The position numbers were made by a program, and so were the translations under genes. Below, in pieces: positions 26,999 through 36,313 of a stretch of DNA of 64,000 nt. The DNA is from Legionella_C dresdenensis (GTDB taxonomy: Bacteria; Pseudomonadota; Gammaproteobacteria; Legionellales; Legionellaceae). The stretch is from NCBI RefSeq assembly GCF_042649825.1, contig NZ_JBHSAB010000001.1:372001-436000 (forward strand), read 5' to 3'. Each line of letters starts with the position of its first letter. Within the stretch, counting starts at the first letter, position 1. The notes under the pieces are model-generated. The model was not told where the DNA came from and did no database searches. It was given only the letters and a program-made list of their open reading frames with translations.

Positions 26999-28600
26999 AT
27001 GACTAAAAAATTAACTCTTTTAATGGCTCAAATTAACCCTTTGGTCGGAGCCATTGAACAAAACGCAAAAAAAATTATTACAATCATTACTCAACATCAG
27101 GATCAGCATGATTTAATTATTTTCCCGGAGCTGGCCCTGACCGGGTACCCGCCAGAAGATTTACTGCTGCGCCCGTCCTTTCACCAGAAGGTTACCAAGG
27201 CACTGGCGGATATTGCCGATACCATCGAAAACTGCCATGTGATTATCGGCCATCCTCATCTTGAAAGCGATTTACGCTTTAATTCAGCCAGCCTGTTTTT
27301 TCAGGGTAAGCAAATCGCCCTTTATCATAAGCAAAAACTGCCGAACTATGCAGTATTTGATGAGGATCGTTACTTTACTCCGGGAGATCAGCCCTGTGTA
27401 TTTAATATTAATGGCTACCGGCTTGGGCTGTGTATTTGTGAAGATATCTGGAATGACGAGCCAATAACGGCGCTAAAAGATGCTGGGGCAGAAACGGTTA
27501 TTTGTATCAATGCTTCACCTTTTGATTATCAAAAATACCATTTACGTGAACAACTATTACAGCGTCATGCTCAGAAAGGATTGGCTATTGTTTATGTCAA
27601 TCAGGTGGGCGGGCAGGATGAGTTGGTATTTGATGGCCTATCGCTGGTTATGGCGGAATCAGGCGAAGTGCGCGCTCGAGCCAGGTCATTTACTGAACAA
27701 CTAAGTACCGTTGTATTGAATGGCGGTGATATCAGCGGCGAAATCACCCCGCTGCCCGGCCAGGATGAATTAATCTATCAGGCTTTGGTTTGCGGTTTAC
27801 AGGATTATGTGAATAAAAATCGTTTTCCTGGGGTATTGCTTGGGCTGTCAGGCGGAATTGATTCTGCCCTGACTCTGGCCATTGCTGTTGATGCCCTTGG
27901 CGCTGAGCGAGTCCATGCGGTTATGATGCCTTCACGTTATACGGCTGATATCAGCGTTGTTGATGCTGAGCAGCAGCTTGCAACATTAAAGGTGAACAGT
28001 TCGCTGCTTTCAATTGAACCGCTTTTTAAAAGCTTTTTAACAACACTCGCCCCGGAGTTTGAGGGCTTAAAGCCTGATACTACCGAAGAAAACCTGCAAG
28101 CCAGGATTCGGGGGGTATTGTTAATGGCGCTGTCTAACAAAACCGGCAAAATGGTGCTGACAACCAGTAATAAAAGTGAAACCTCCGTGGGTTATGCAAC
28201 ACTGTATGGTGATATGGCCGGCGGCTTTTCAGTGCTGAAAGACGTACTTAAAACGCAGGTTTATCAACTGGCGCGTTACCGCAATAGTGTTTCACCGGTT
28301 ATTCCGGAGCGGGTAATAACCCGGGCGCCGTCTGCCGAGCTGGCCGAAAATCAGAAAGATCAGGACAGTCTGCCTGAATATGATGTTCTTGACGCGATTA
28401 TTGTTGATTACATGGAAAAGAATGTATCAGCCGAGGATATTATTGCCAAAGGGTATAATTCCAGTGATGTAACCCGGGTTATCCAGTTAATCAAACGCAA
28501 TGAATACAAAAGGCGGCAAGCCGCCCCAGGAGTAAAAGTCAGCCCCAGAGCCTTTGGCCGTGACTGGCGGCTGCCTATTACCTCTGGTTTTGAAGAGTAA
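26999..28600 (+). CDS. nadE: Glutamine-dependent NAD+ synthetase
   Basis: A 533-residue two-domain enzyme. The nitrilase-type glutaminase has the triad Glu44 (FPELALTGYPPEDLL), Lys113 (HKQKLPNYAVFDE) and Cys147 (CICEDIW). The synthetase domain has the ATP-pyrophosphatase loop SGGIDS at 284-289 and SNKSETSVGYATLYGDMAGG. It makes NAD+ from nicotinate adenine dinucleotide and glutamine. The rest of the de novo route, nadB and nadA, is at the right end of the window. Confidence 0.93.
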   Translation: MTKKLTLLMAQINPLVGAIEQNAKKIITIITQHQDQHDLIIFPELALTGYPPEDLLLRPSFHQKVTKALADIADTIENCHVIIGHPHLESDLRFNSASLFFQGKQIALYHKQKLPNYAVFDEDRYFTPGDQPCVFNINGYRLGLCICEDIWNDEPITALKDAGAETVICINASPFDYQKYHLREQLLQRHAQKGLAIVYVNQVGGQDELVFDGLSLVMAESGEVRARARSFTEQLSTVVLNGGDISGEITPLPGQDELIYQALVCGLQDYVNKNRFPGVLLGLSGGIDSALTLAIAVDALGAERVHAVMMPSRYTADISVVDAEQQLATLKVNSSLLSIEPLFKSFLTTLAPEFEGLKPDTTEENLQARIRGVLLMALSNKTGKMVLTTSNKSETSVGYATLYGDMAGGFSVLKDVLKTQVYQLARYRNSVSPVIPERVITRAPSAELAENQKDQDSLPEYDVLDAIIVDYMEKNVSAEDIIAKGYNSSDVTRVIQLIKRNEYKRRQAAPGVKVSPRAFGRDWRLPITSGFEE

Positions 28601-28611
28601 TCCGATAATTT

Positions 28612-28699
28612 GTAGGTTGGGTCGTTTGACCCAACATTACCAACTTTCAAACTCGGAGTGTGTAAAAAAAGCTTGTTGGGTCAAAACGACCCAACCTAC
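28612..28699. repeat. Repeat family 1, third copy
   Basis: An 88-base copy with the same inverted ends. The right flank continues into AAAATTGTTCTGTGCAAAG, which matches the longer inverted end of the 13.7-kb copy. It lies between converging nadE and the 613-residue gene and may act as a terminator for both. Confidence 0.85.
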
Positions 28700-28729
28700 A
28701 AAATTGTTCTGTGCAAAGCTTAGCCATCT

Positions 28730-30571
28730 TTATGGTGTACAGCCCTTCTTTATTTCACCAGTCGCGGGCGGGGCAAATTGCGGCAGCGTTTTAAAGATTG
28801 TGTAAACATCCTTACCCAGTCTCCCCGGCCTGGCCTCTTCCAGATCCGATTCAACCTTGACCTCTATCGTCTCCGCTTGCTGCGGCGCACCCTCTGCTCC
28901 TTTTGCCAGTTGCCTCTTCAACATTTCCTCAATTGCCTTATAATTTTCCTTGTTAATGCTGCTTGTTGTTTTAATATCTTTTAGATAGATATCTTTCAAA
29001 TGAGGACAAAGGCTCCGCAGCATGTCATTGGAAATCTGCTCAACCCCTACTTTCCAGTCCCAAATCATCTTTCTTACTATCGGGTAATGAGCCAGATCCA
29101 ACTCCCGCGCCCTGGATACTCCATTGATATAGAATAATTGCCATTGCTGACCATTGTGGCTTACCACAAACGATCTCGGTGGGTATTCACGAGTATTATC
29201 AGGATTAAAGTTTTTTACCGCCGCACAATTAGTCAATGGTTTTTTAGTGTTCCGGAAATACAATAGTTTTGCTAACTTATTCAATTCATCTGCGGGAAGC
29301 TTCTCCGGTACGCATTTTTCATTGTCGCTTAAAATATCTATAATTTGAAAATTGAGTTCACAAAGCTCAATTTTTTCTCTAACCCATTTATCAGTATCAT
29401 CTTTTAATTGTTGATAAAGCGCCCAACTTCCAGTTTCTGATTGCGGTTCTTTGGTTAGAATATAAAGCCCTTTTTGCTGAGATTGAAGGCGGGTCAGGTT
29501 TTCAAAACTATTTTTGGCACACAGCGGAGCGGTTTTCACGGTTGTATTAAACAGACCCGATACAACCTGCTTCTTCTCCAATCCCACTTCTTCTGAAACA
29601 TCAACTGGCAGTAATAAGTTTTTAAGAGCAAAACTGTCTGGATCAATCTTTTTTTGCTGGCTAAGCCATTTCTTCAGTTCAGGATAAGCATTAACGGCAA
29701 TTTTCTTCTGATTACCCAGGCTGCTGTACCAAACGATTGTCATGCTGGCGGATTTAAGAACAAAAGTTGATGACAAATCAGGCGGAATTACCTGTGGATC
29801 AATCAACACATTTATTGAATCCAGAATACTGGTTTTTAAACACGAGAGGCATTCTTTTTTAGCATTTCTGGAATTGACGAAGGAACTCTCGCTCCCAGGT
29901 CTGGATAATTCTTTAGTCAGTAATTCGGTTAATTTTAAAGGATGCTGTTTTCCCGACTGACTTACCCAGATTAATTGCCCTTGCTTATCGGCCGTCCGCG
30001 GTTTCAGGCAAAAAGCCATATGGGATGGATCTTTAGCCGCATAGCCAGCGGCTTCGTCAACGCTCTTAAAAAGAGAAACCGGCACCTCGGCATCTGAAGG
30101 CAGTCTGGTTATTAAATCGCGCTCATCGTCCTTGTTTGTCTTGCTTACAACGCCCTGGTGGAAGGATTTGCTCTGATTATTGATGGCCTCACACAATGAC
30201 ACTACAAAAGTCGGGAAAACATCCCTACATAAAATAGCATCATTTAATTCATCTTCTGTACGCTTATAACCCCGACCCTCAAGCAATGCAAACATCAGAC
30301 TGCTATTAGCAGAGTTTGGTTTCCATCTATTCCTTTTTTCACCCGCGAAAAATATTGCAATTTCCAGCGCTCTGTTTAATGAATCAGGAAGTAAAGGCAA
30401 ACTCTCCAATAAGGCCTTAAACTCTTCTTCTCTTTTTCCCGCACTGTGCGCAACATATTGGTTATATGCCTTGGTTATCATATGCTGCATTTTCTTAAGC
30501 GACGCAGTGCAAAGGAACTCAGCCAATGTTTCGGCATATTCGCGTGGGTTATATTTAATTCCCTTTGGCAT
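28730..30571 (-). CDS. Hypothetical 613-residue protein with internal repeats
   Basis: I do not recognise this protein. The start is placed at the ATG at 30571, 7 bases after AAGGAG; a second ATG six codons upstream is possible. There is no signal peptide or membrane segment. Counting from 30589, four segments look alike: each starts with a strand such as FCLKPR (193), FVLKSA (286), YILTKE (386) or FVVSHN (484), followed by a second strand and a helix ending near YPELKKWL or YPIVRKMI. A charged tail follows. This strand-strand-helix repeat recalls SH2-like modules, but the phosphate-binding Arg is not kept. It could be a secreted effector; that is inference from the neighbourhood. Confidence 0.6.
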   Translation of the reverse strand: MPKGIKYNPREYAETLAEFLCTASLKKMQHMITKAYNQYVAHSAGKREEEFKALLESLPLLPDSLNRALEIAIFFAGEKRNRWKPNSANSSLMFALLEGRGYKRTEDELNDAILCRDVFPTFVVSLCEAINNQSKSFHQGVVSKTNKDDERDLITRLPSDAEVPVSLFKSVDEAAGYAAKDPSHMAFCLKPRTADKQGQLIWVSQSGKQHPLKLTELLTKELSRPGSESSFVNSRNAKKECLSCLKTSILDSINVLIDPQVIPPDLSSTFVLKSASMTIVWYSSLGNQKKIAVNAYPELKKWLSQQKKIDPDSFALKNLLLPVDVSEEVGLEKKQVVSGLFNTTVKTAPLCAKNSFENLTRLQSQQKGLYILTKEPQSETGSWALYQQLKDDTDKWVREKIELCELNFQIIDILSDNEKCVPEKLPADELNKLAKLLYFRNTKKPLTNCAAVKNFNPDNTREYPPRSFVVSHNGQQWQLFYINGVSRARELDLAHYPIVRKMIWDWKVGVEQISNDMLRSLCPHLKDIYLKDIKTTSSINKENYKAIEEMLKRQLAKGAEGAPQQAETIEVKVESDLEEARPGRLGKDVYTIFKTLPQFAPPATGEIKKGCTP

Positions 30572-30676
30572 TTGGTACTCCTTTTCCATATTTTACAGAT
30601 CACATTATTACTATACCCAATAAACCTGAAAATGCCATGCTTTTCTGGCTGAGGTCATGGCATAACCCTGGTTAAA

Positions 30677-30707
30677 CCTTGATTACGCTGCGCTGCATCA
30701 AGGCTAC
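30677..30707. repeat. Short dispersed hairpin, family 4, second copy
   Basis: Same 31-base unit as at 17302-17332, with one base changed. It lies about 100 bases upstream of an outer-membrane protein gene, on the leader side. Confidence 0.6.
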
Positions 30708-30810
30708 TTTGGAGATATATTTCCTAATCAGTCAAATGCCACTTGAAAAAATCAGACAAATGGTTAACATGAGGTTAGCAATAAACAATAAAAATAATTT
30801 AAGGGATGCC

Positions 30811-31452
30811 ATGAGAATTGCTTTTTTATCAGCAGCTTTACTCGCCTCCGGCGCAGCAGTAGCCGCAACGCCAGTCGATGGTTTATATGCGAGCGTTTTT
30901 GGCGGTTATACATTCATGCCGGCTAACACCAGCTTTACTACTACCACGGGTATATTAGTTAACGGTACATCGTATGACTCGGGGTATAACGTCGGCGGCA
31001 GATTCGGCTACAAAAGTACCCCCCTGCGTTACGAGGGTGAAATAACCTATATGCAGGCTGATCTCGACAAATTCTACATCAATGGCATCAGACAAACCGG
31101 TATCAGCGGCCAGACTTCGGCAACAGCCGCCATGGCTAATGTTTATTATGATTTTCCCGATATGGTGCCCTGTGTTTCGCCTTTTGTCGGTGTGGGCCTT
31201 GGCTTTGTAGGAGTTGATGCCAAATTAAATAGCGCTGGACCTAATGGCTATACCCAGTTCCGCGGTTCAAATACCGTTTTTGGTTACCAGGGTACTGGCG
31301 GCTTTACCTTTAATTTCAATGAAAACTATGCCCTGAATATTGCTTACCGCTACATGGCAACCGATAAAGTTGATGACCTGGGTAAAATATTCCAGGCGCA
31401 TATGGCTTCAGCTGGTGTTATTTATCGTTTTGATGAAGCACTTTATAAATAA
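30811..31452 (+). CDS. Outer-membrane beta-barrel protein
   Basis: A 213-residue protein with a clear signal peptide (MRIAFLSAALLASGAAVAA). Alternating strands and glycine/tyrosine-rich turns follow, ending in a C-terminal strand (SAGVIYRFDEALYK). AAGGGA before the ATG at 30811 decides the start; the frame is open further upstream but without a signal sequence. It looks like an opacity/OmpW-like small porin-type barrel. The next gene is a diverged paralog, 9 bases downstream. Confidence 0.75.
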   Translation: MRIAFLSAALLASGAAVAATPVDGLYASVFGGYTFMPANTSFTTTTGILVNGTSYDSGYNVGGRFGYKSTPLRYEGEITYMQADLDKFYINGIRQTGISGQTSATAAMANVYYDFPDMVPCVSPFVGVGLGFVGVDAKLNSAGPNGYTQFRGSNTVFGYQGTGGFTFNFNENYALNIAYRYMATDKVDDLGKIFQAHMASAGVIYRFDEALYK

Positions 31453-31461
31453 GGACATTAC

Positions 31462-32154
31462 ATGCATTTCAGCTCTAAAATCAGCATGGCCGGCCTGATA
31501 TTAGCCAGCTCTGCAGTGTTTTCGGCAAATCCTGCCGAAGGTCTTTATGCCGGCGTTATGGGCGGCGGCAGTTATATGCCAAGCATTACCTTTTCCACGC
31601 TGAATTTTGACAGTAATTATTATCAGTCAAGCGGGAAGCTTACCTATGACGGCGGCGGGACCGCCGGCGTCCAAATCGGTACCCGGATCGAGCAGTTTCG
31701 TGTTGAAGGCGAAGTGAATTACACCACCAACAACATGAAAACCTTAAAAACCAATGGCATTACCATCCGCCAGGATAGTCATAACCCCGGTTTAAACCTG
31801 AAAGGTAAAACCTATTTCATCGCCGGGTTAATCAATGGCTTTTACGAACCGCTGGCGTATGAAAATGACGGTAACTGGACACCTTATATTGGTCTCGGGC
31901 TCGGTTATGCGAAAGTCAAAAATACCCTGAGTTTTTATTATGCCACAACCCAATTCGCCAATGGCAACGACTCGGCCTCAGCGCCTATCGCACAAGGCAT
32001 ATTGGGGGTGAGCTGGTTTTTTGATGATGTCATTGCCTTCTCCATTGACGGCAGGTATATGACCACCAAAAAAATAACCGCACTGGATGAGCGGCTCACT
32101 GCCGGAACCATTAATCTGGTTCTTAACGTCGCGTTTGATCAGTCCGATGCCTGA
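31462..32154 (+). CDS. Outer-membrane beta-barrel protein, paralog of the previous gene
   Basis: A 230-residue protein with a signal peptide ending near VFSANPAEG. The mature start, EGLYAGVMGGGSYMP, parallels DGLYASVFGGYTFMP of the gene before it. It has the same barrel pattern with a C-terminal strand. AAGGAC lies 6 bases before the ATG. Its last codons overlap the rpe start, so it may be co-transcribed with rpe and slt, an unusual mixture. Confidence 0.75.
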   Translation: MHFSSKISMAGLILASSAVFSANPAEGLYAGVMGGGSYMPSITFSTLNFDSNYYQSSGKLTYDGGGTAGVQIGTRIEQFRVEGEVNYTTNNMKTLKTNGITIRQDSHNPGLNLKGKTYFIAGLINGFYEPLAYENDGNWTPYIGLGLGYAKVKNTLSFYYATTQFANGNDSASAPIAQGILGVSWFFDDVIAFSIDGRYMTTKKITALDERLTAGTINLVLNVAFDQSDA

Positions 32155-32794
32155 TTTAATCGCCCCTTCTTTATTATCCGCTGATATGACCCGTCTTGGC
32201 GAAGAAGTCGAGGCGGTTATTGGCGCGGGCGCGGACATGGTTCATTTCGATGTTATGGATAACCATTATGTTCCTAATCTGACCCTTGGCCCTTTTGTAT
32301 GCCAGAGCCTGAGCAAGCGTTTTCCCAAGCTGGTGATTGACGTACATTTAATGGCGAATCCTGTCGATTCGCTGATTATGCAATTTGCCAAGGCCGGCGC
32401 TTCACGAATAAGCATTCATCCGGATGCAACAATTCACCTGGATCGTAGTCTACAATTAATACGTAGCTTAGGGTGCCAGGCTGGCCTGGTACTTAACCCC
32501 GCAACATCGCCTGACTGCCTGACCTGGTGCCTGCACCGTCTTGATTTTGTGCTGGTGATGACGGTTAATCCCGGTTTTGGCGGGCAACAGCTTATTCCGG
32601 AAATGGTTGAAAAAATCCGCTTTATAAAAGCACACTACCCTGCTCTGCCGATTAGCGTTGATGGGGGCGTTACTGTAGATAATATTCAAATGCTTGCTCA
32701 GGCAGGAGCGAGTCACTTTGTTGCCGGATCAGCAATTTTTTCATCTGCGGATTACAGTAAAACAATTGCAGAAATGCGGGCTAAAATCGGTTGA
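32147..32794 (+). CDS. rpe: Ribulose-phosphate 3-epimerase
   Basis: A 215-residue TIM barrel. The family segments are intact: IAPSLLSADMTRL, metal ligands His33 and Asp35 in MVHFDVMDNHYVPN, DVHLM, VNPGFGGQ and SVDGGV. It interconverts ribulose-5-phosphate and xylulose-5-phosphate in the pentose phosphate pathway. I place the start at the ATG at 32147, which overlaps the preceding gene by 8 bases; a longer frame to 32087 would add 20 unrelated residues. Confidence 0.93.
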   Translation: MPDLIAPSLLSADMTRLGEEVEAVIGAGADMVHFDVMDNHYVPNLTLGPFVCQSLSKRFPKLVIDVHLMANPVDSLIMQFAKAGASRISIHPDATIHLDRSLQLIRSLGCQAGLVLNPATSPDCLTWCLHRLDFVLVMTVNPGFGGQQLIPEMVEKIRFIKAHYPALPISVDGGVTVDNIQMLAQAGASHFVAGSAIFSSADYSKTIAEMRAKIG

Positions 32795-32806
32795 CCAGGG
32801 AATGAA

Positions 32807-34594
32807 ATGAAAAAACTTGTTTGTTTTTATTTGGCGGCTAGCCTGTTTGCCTTGCCCTCATGGAGCGGTGACATTTCTGGTCAGGCTTATACTGAACGGT
32901 TTAACAATTATTTAAAATGGCGTCAGAATTTACCGGCCCAGCCTGATAGCGAATTTCTGGCTTTTATCAGTGATGATACTCCTCTTGCCGTGAAACTGCG
33001 GGAGCGTTGGCTATATCAATTGGCACGGCAGAAAAACTGGGGGGAATTCAGCAAATACTATAAACCTACTGACGATATCGGGTTGCAATGTTTTGCAGGC
33101 CTTGCTGATTACTATCAGGACAGGCAAGCCCAGGCATTTGAAATTGCCAAACCATTATGGCTCAGTGCCGAATCAAGGCCGCAGGCGTGTAATCAGTTAT
33201 TTGATTTAATGCTCAAAAGCGATAATTTCGATGAAAAATTGTTATCACAGCGTATAAACCTGGCGCTTGAAAAGCGCAATCTGGCACTGGCGCGATATCT
33301 GTTAAAACAATATCGACAACCACGGCACAAAGATGAACAATTATTAGTTACCATTCATCAGAACCCTGCCCGCATTACCCAAGTCACATCGGGTGATCTG
33401 CATGATGAGTTTTATCTCTATGGGTTGAAACGCATGGTCGCAATCAATATGGATAAAGCGATTCAATACTCCAGAAACGATCAGGCAAAAAAACTGTTAT
33501 CGCCAGCCCAGAAGCAGGCTTTTCTAGCCCATGTGGCGTTATACAAAGCCATGCGTAACCATGATGATGCCAGCGATTGGTTTTCCAAAGTTCAGTCCAG
33601 TTACTACACTGATATTTTACTCGACTGGCAAATCCGTTATGCCTTAAAGCGCTTGCAGTGGAAAGAAGTCAAAAAACTGGCTAGTTATCAGGATCCGGAA
33701 AGTCCCTGCTGGCAATATTGGTTAGCTCGGGCAGAAGAAGCAACCGGCGATTCGGCCAAGGCAAAGGAAATTTATCAGAAACTGGCTGAAACCCGAAATT
33801 ATTATGGCTTCCTGGCCAGCCTGCATTTAAACAAAAAACCGGCTTTCTGTAACGAAAATCCAATTAAAAACATGGCGCTGCTGAAGCCTTATCAACCTGT
33901 TATTGATAACATTAAATCGCTGTATTTTTCAAAGCAAACGGTAGAAGCATCCCGCATGCTCAATGATTTTGTCAGTGAGCTGCCTAAAGAAGATAAAAGC
34001 GCGGTGATATATTGGGTCTCCAATGAGCTGCAATGGCACGGCAAAGCGATTTATCTGAGCAGTAATGAGCAATTAAATAATCAGTTGGCGTTACGTTTTC
34101 CATTAGCCCACCATGAAACAGTCAGCGCCTACGCCAAGAGTTATCAGCTTCCTGCTGAATTTATTTATGCCATTATCAGACAGGAAAGTACTTTTCGCGA
34201 TGATGTGGTATCGTCAGCTGGCGCACGCGGTCTGATGCAGATTATGCCGCAGACGGCCAGTCAGGTTGCCAAGCGGGAAAAAATCGCCTACACCGATAAA
34301 GCGCAACTGTTTTCAACGCAAAAAAATATTAATATTGGCGCCGCTTATTTAAAGCATCTGGCCAAGCGCTTTCGATACCATCCGATATTGGTTGCCGCTG
34401 CTTATAACGCAGGGCCGCGGCAGGTTAATTATTGGCTGAAAAACCATCCTCCAAAGCAAATTGATATCTGGATTGAAACTTTGCCCTGGCAGGAAACACG
34501 GAATTATTTGAAGAATGTGCTGGCTTTTTATGCTGTTTATCAGTATCGAATGCAGCAAAAGCCGGATTTGAAGATTTTTATGGAGCCGTTGTGA
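32807..34594 (+). CDS. slt: Soluble lytic murein transglycosylase
   Basis: A 595-residue periplasmic enzyme with a signal peptide, a long alpha-helical superhelix (about 25-420) and a C-terminal lysozyme-like SLT domain. The catalytic Glu460 lies in IRQESTF, followed by GARGLMQIMPQTA and the AAYNAGPRQV motif. It cleaves peptidoglycan to leave 1,6-anhydro ends. It begins 12 bases after rpe with AGGGA upstream, so it is probably on the same message. Confidence 0.92.
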   Translation: MKKLVCFYLAASLFALPSWSGDISGQAYTERFNNYLKWRQNLPAQPDSEFLAFISDDTPLAVKLRERWLYQLARQKNWGEFSKYYKPTDDIGLQCFAGLADYYQDRQAQAFEIAKPLWLSAESRPQACNQLFDLMLKSDNFDEKLLSQRINLALEKRNLALARYLLKQYRQPRHKDEQLLVTIHQNPARITQVTSGDLHDEFYLYGLKRMVAINMDKAIQYSRNDQAKKLLSPAQKQAFLAHVALYKAMRNHDDASDWFSKVQSSYYTDILLDWQIRYALKRLQWKEVKKLASYQDPESPCWQYWLARAEEATGDSAKAKEIYQKLAETRNYYGFLASLHLNKKPAFCNENPIKNMALLKPYQPVIDNIKSLYFSKQTVEASRMLNDFVSELPKEDKSAVIYWVSNELQWHGKAIYLSSNEQLNNQLALRFPLAHHETVSAYAKSYQLPAEFIYAIIRQESTFRDDVVSSAGARGLMQIMPQTASQVAKREKIAYTDKAQLFSTQKNINIGAAYLKHLAKRFRYHPILVAAAYNAGPRQVNYWLKNHPPKQIDIWIETLPWQETRNYLKNVLAFYAVYQYRMQQKPDLKIFMEPL

Positions 34595-34605
34595 GTTGGA
34601 AGGCA

Positions 34606-34748
34606 TTAAATTTCCGCATTTCACTACTACGTTCGGGCTGAGGAAGCGCTTTAGCGCTGTCTCGAAGCCTGTGGTACGGTGCCACGCCTTCGAGACAAAT
34701 GCTCCGCATTTTCCTCAGGCCGAACGGCTATGGGCTTAAAAGCCCAAC
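34606..34748. repeat. Repeat family 2, short copy
   Basis: About 143 bases containing the central palindrome of family 2 (GTTCGGGCTGAGGAAGCGC on the left, the inverted form on the right) and one outer end (GGGCTTAAAAGCCCAAC). The left arm is shortened relative to the full-length copies at 45219-45486 and 54812-55080. It lies between converging slt and the lipase-like gene. Confidence 0.8.
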
Positions 34749-34753
34749 ACTCC

Positions 34754-35557
34754 TTAAAATAAATTCAAGGCAAATATAGGTTGAGGCGTCTGTTCAACCG
34801 GTCTTTTATAACTGCCATCAACCATCGAACAAATTATCGTTACCAAATCATGAGACGAAACAATAGATAAATGCGTGTGCTTTTCCAATTTAATTAATGA
34901 ATCAGGGTTATGCTTCACATATTCAGCAATATAAGCCAAACCTTTACGAACAATACCGTCTTCACCCGCTTCAAAAAAGTAGTACTTTACCGAAGAAACT
35001 AATACTTTCTTCGTAAGTTCACAAAGAAACTCGCTACCAGGCTGCATTTGTTCTACTGATGTAGAAAACCACGCTAAAAACTCAAAGGCAAGATCAGAAC
35101 CGCCATATGGCGATGCGAGATTAAAAATTGCATGAACACGTATATTATGTTCCTGTGCCAGATATTCCGCAGCATAGCTGCATACCAGCCCGCCACGAGA
35201 ATGGCCTAACAGGTAAACCTCCGTATAACCGGCGTCTTTAATTTGCTGTATTAACTGTGCGGCAAAGAATTCGATACCATGCCCCGCACCACGTCCTTCG
35301 AAGCTGACCAGATGAATCTTTGATACCGTTTTTGGTAATCCCTTTTCAATCAGACGCCTGGCGATAGGCCCCAGACCATAAGCTCTGTCGGCAGTGCCAT
35401 GAACACAAAAAATACCTATTTTTTTACCGCTCTGTTCTGAATGGGCGGAATTGATATATTCAAGTTCACCGCCGAGGCTAGCCCAGAAGCGGGCATGGCC
35501 AAGGCCAACTGCAGTCATTTTTACTCTACCCGCAGTTTTTTTTAAACTGGAATACAT
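34754..35557 (-). CDS. Lipase-like alpha/beta hydrolase
   Basis: A 267-residue protein with an HG oxyanion motif at 53-54 (CVHGTADRAYG) and nucleophile Ser120 in LLGHSRGGLV, followed by NLASPYGG, as in PGAP1/lipase-like hydrolases. A catalytic His is likely in the C-terminal KHTHLSIVSSHD segment. There is no clear signal peptide. It stands alone between repeats, upstream of effector-like genes, so it may be a secreted phospholipase or esterase; the substrate is unknown. Confidence 0.75.
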   Translation of the reverse strand: MYSSLKKTAGRVKMTAVGLGHARFWASLGGELEYINSAHSEQSGKKIGIFCVHGTADRAYGLGPIARRLIEKGLPKTVSKIHLVSFEGRGAGHGIEFFAAQLIQQIKDAGYTEVYLLGHSRGGLVCSYAAEYLAQEHNIRVHAIFNLASPYGGSDLAFEFLAWFSTSVEQMQPGSEFLCELTKKVLVSSVKYYFFEAGEDGIVRKGLAYIAEYVKHNPDSLIKLEKHTHLSIVSSHDLVTIICSMVDGSYKRPVEQTPQPIFALNLF

Positions 35558-35680
35558 AGCAGCGTCCTTGTTTTTGTTAATCCTGTAGGTAGAATGCCAT
35601 GAAAATAAACTAACTTAAATGACTGGAAAAAATTTGTCATCCCCAGAGGCGCCTTCATCTGCCATTAAGTTAAGAAATTT

Positions 35681-35766
35681 GTCATCCCCGCAAAAGCGGG
35701 GATCCATCCATCAAACAAGGTAAGGAGCCAACTTGAGAAATGGATTCCCGCCTTCGCGGGAATGAC
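35681..35766. repeat. Repeat family 3, first copy (86 bp)
   Basis: The element begins GTCATCCCCGC and ends GCGGGAATGAC, with hairpin-forming ends and a constant centre (CAAGGTAAGGAGCCAACTTG). Exactly 86 bases, as are the copies at 50102-50187 and 58304-58389. Degenerate pieces flank it (35640-35655 and 35790-35805). The 35558-35845 gap holds nothing else I can name. Confidence 0.85.
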
Positions 35767-35845
35767 AGAACTTTTATTCAACAAAGCCTTGCGCGGGGAT
35801 GACGAATTGCTTAAGTTAATAGCACTGCCGCACAGACAGTAAACT

Positions 35846-36313
35846 CTACGGCCCTGATGGCCGCTCAGAAGGATCTGCCGCATCTATACCATAAATTTCT
35901 AAATTGTCGATAAGTAAAGCACGTTGTTTCTCTGTTGAGATACATGCCAGTAACTCACGCCATTGCTCGTGGATTTTATCGTTTTGCGTCAAGACATTGA
36001 AAGCATGGGTCGGTTCAGCGCCCAGGCCTATCATCTCTTTAACCCGTTCAAAATTACCTGCCGCTGCATAACCTTTTAAAGCTAAATTTACTATCAGCTT
36101 ATAATTATCCGGTTGCTTTTCATATCGTTTCAGTAAACCATTGACTATACCAGGCTTATTCAATTTTGCTGCCCGTTCGGCAGCATCCAATAACAAGCGG
36201 GTATCGCCTGCCACCAATAATTTATCCAAATTATCCTCTTCTACAGCTTCCTGAATATTTTTAATAACAGTGTCAGACCATAGAGATACATTATTTTTCA
36301 TTTCAGTCTCCAT
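35846..36313 (-). CDS. Small helical-repeat protein coupled to the giant gene
   Basis: A 155-residue protein, mostly helical, resembling two or three degenerate ankyrin units (DKLLVAGDTRLLLDAAERAA, then NFERVKEMIGLGAEPTHAF). The ATG at 36313 overlaps the stop of the giant gene as TAATG, so it is translated from the same message; a second ATG four codons later is also possible. It may be a chaperone, regulator or partner of the giant protein. The family is not recognised. Confidence 0.65.
   Translation of the reverse strand: METEMKNNVSLWSDTVIKNIQEAVEEDNLDKLLVAGDTRLLLDAAERAAKLNKPGIVNGLLKRYEKQPDNYKLIVNLALKGYAAAGNFERVKEMIGLGAEPTHAFNVLTQNDKIHEQWRELLACISTEKQRALLIDNLEIYGIDAADPSERPSGP

Noticed and set aside
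28730..30571. Calling the repeats of the 613-residue protein SH2 domains
   Set aside because: The phosphotyrosine-binding Arg is absent from the strand where it should be, so I only note a resemblance.
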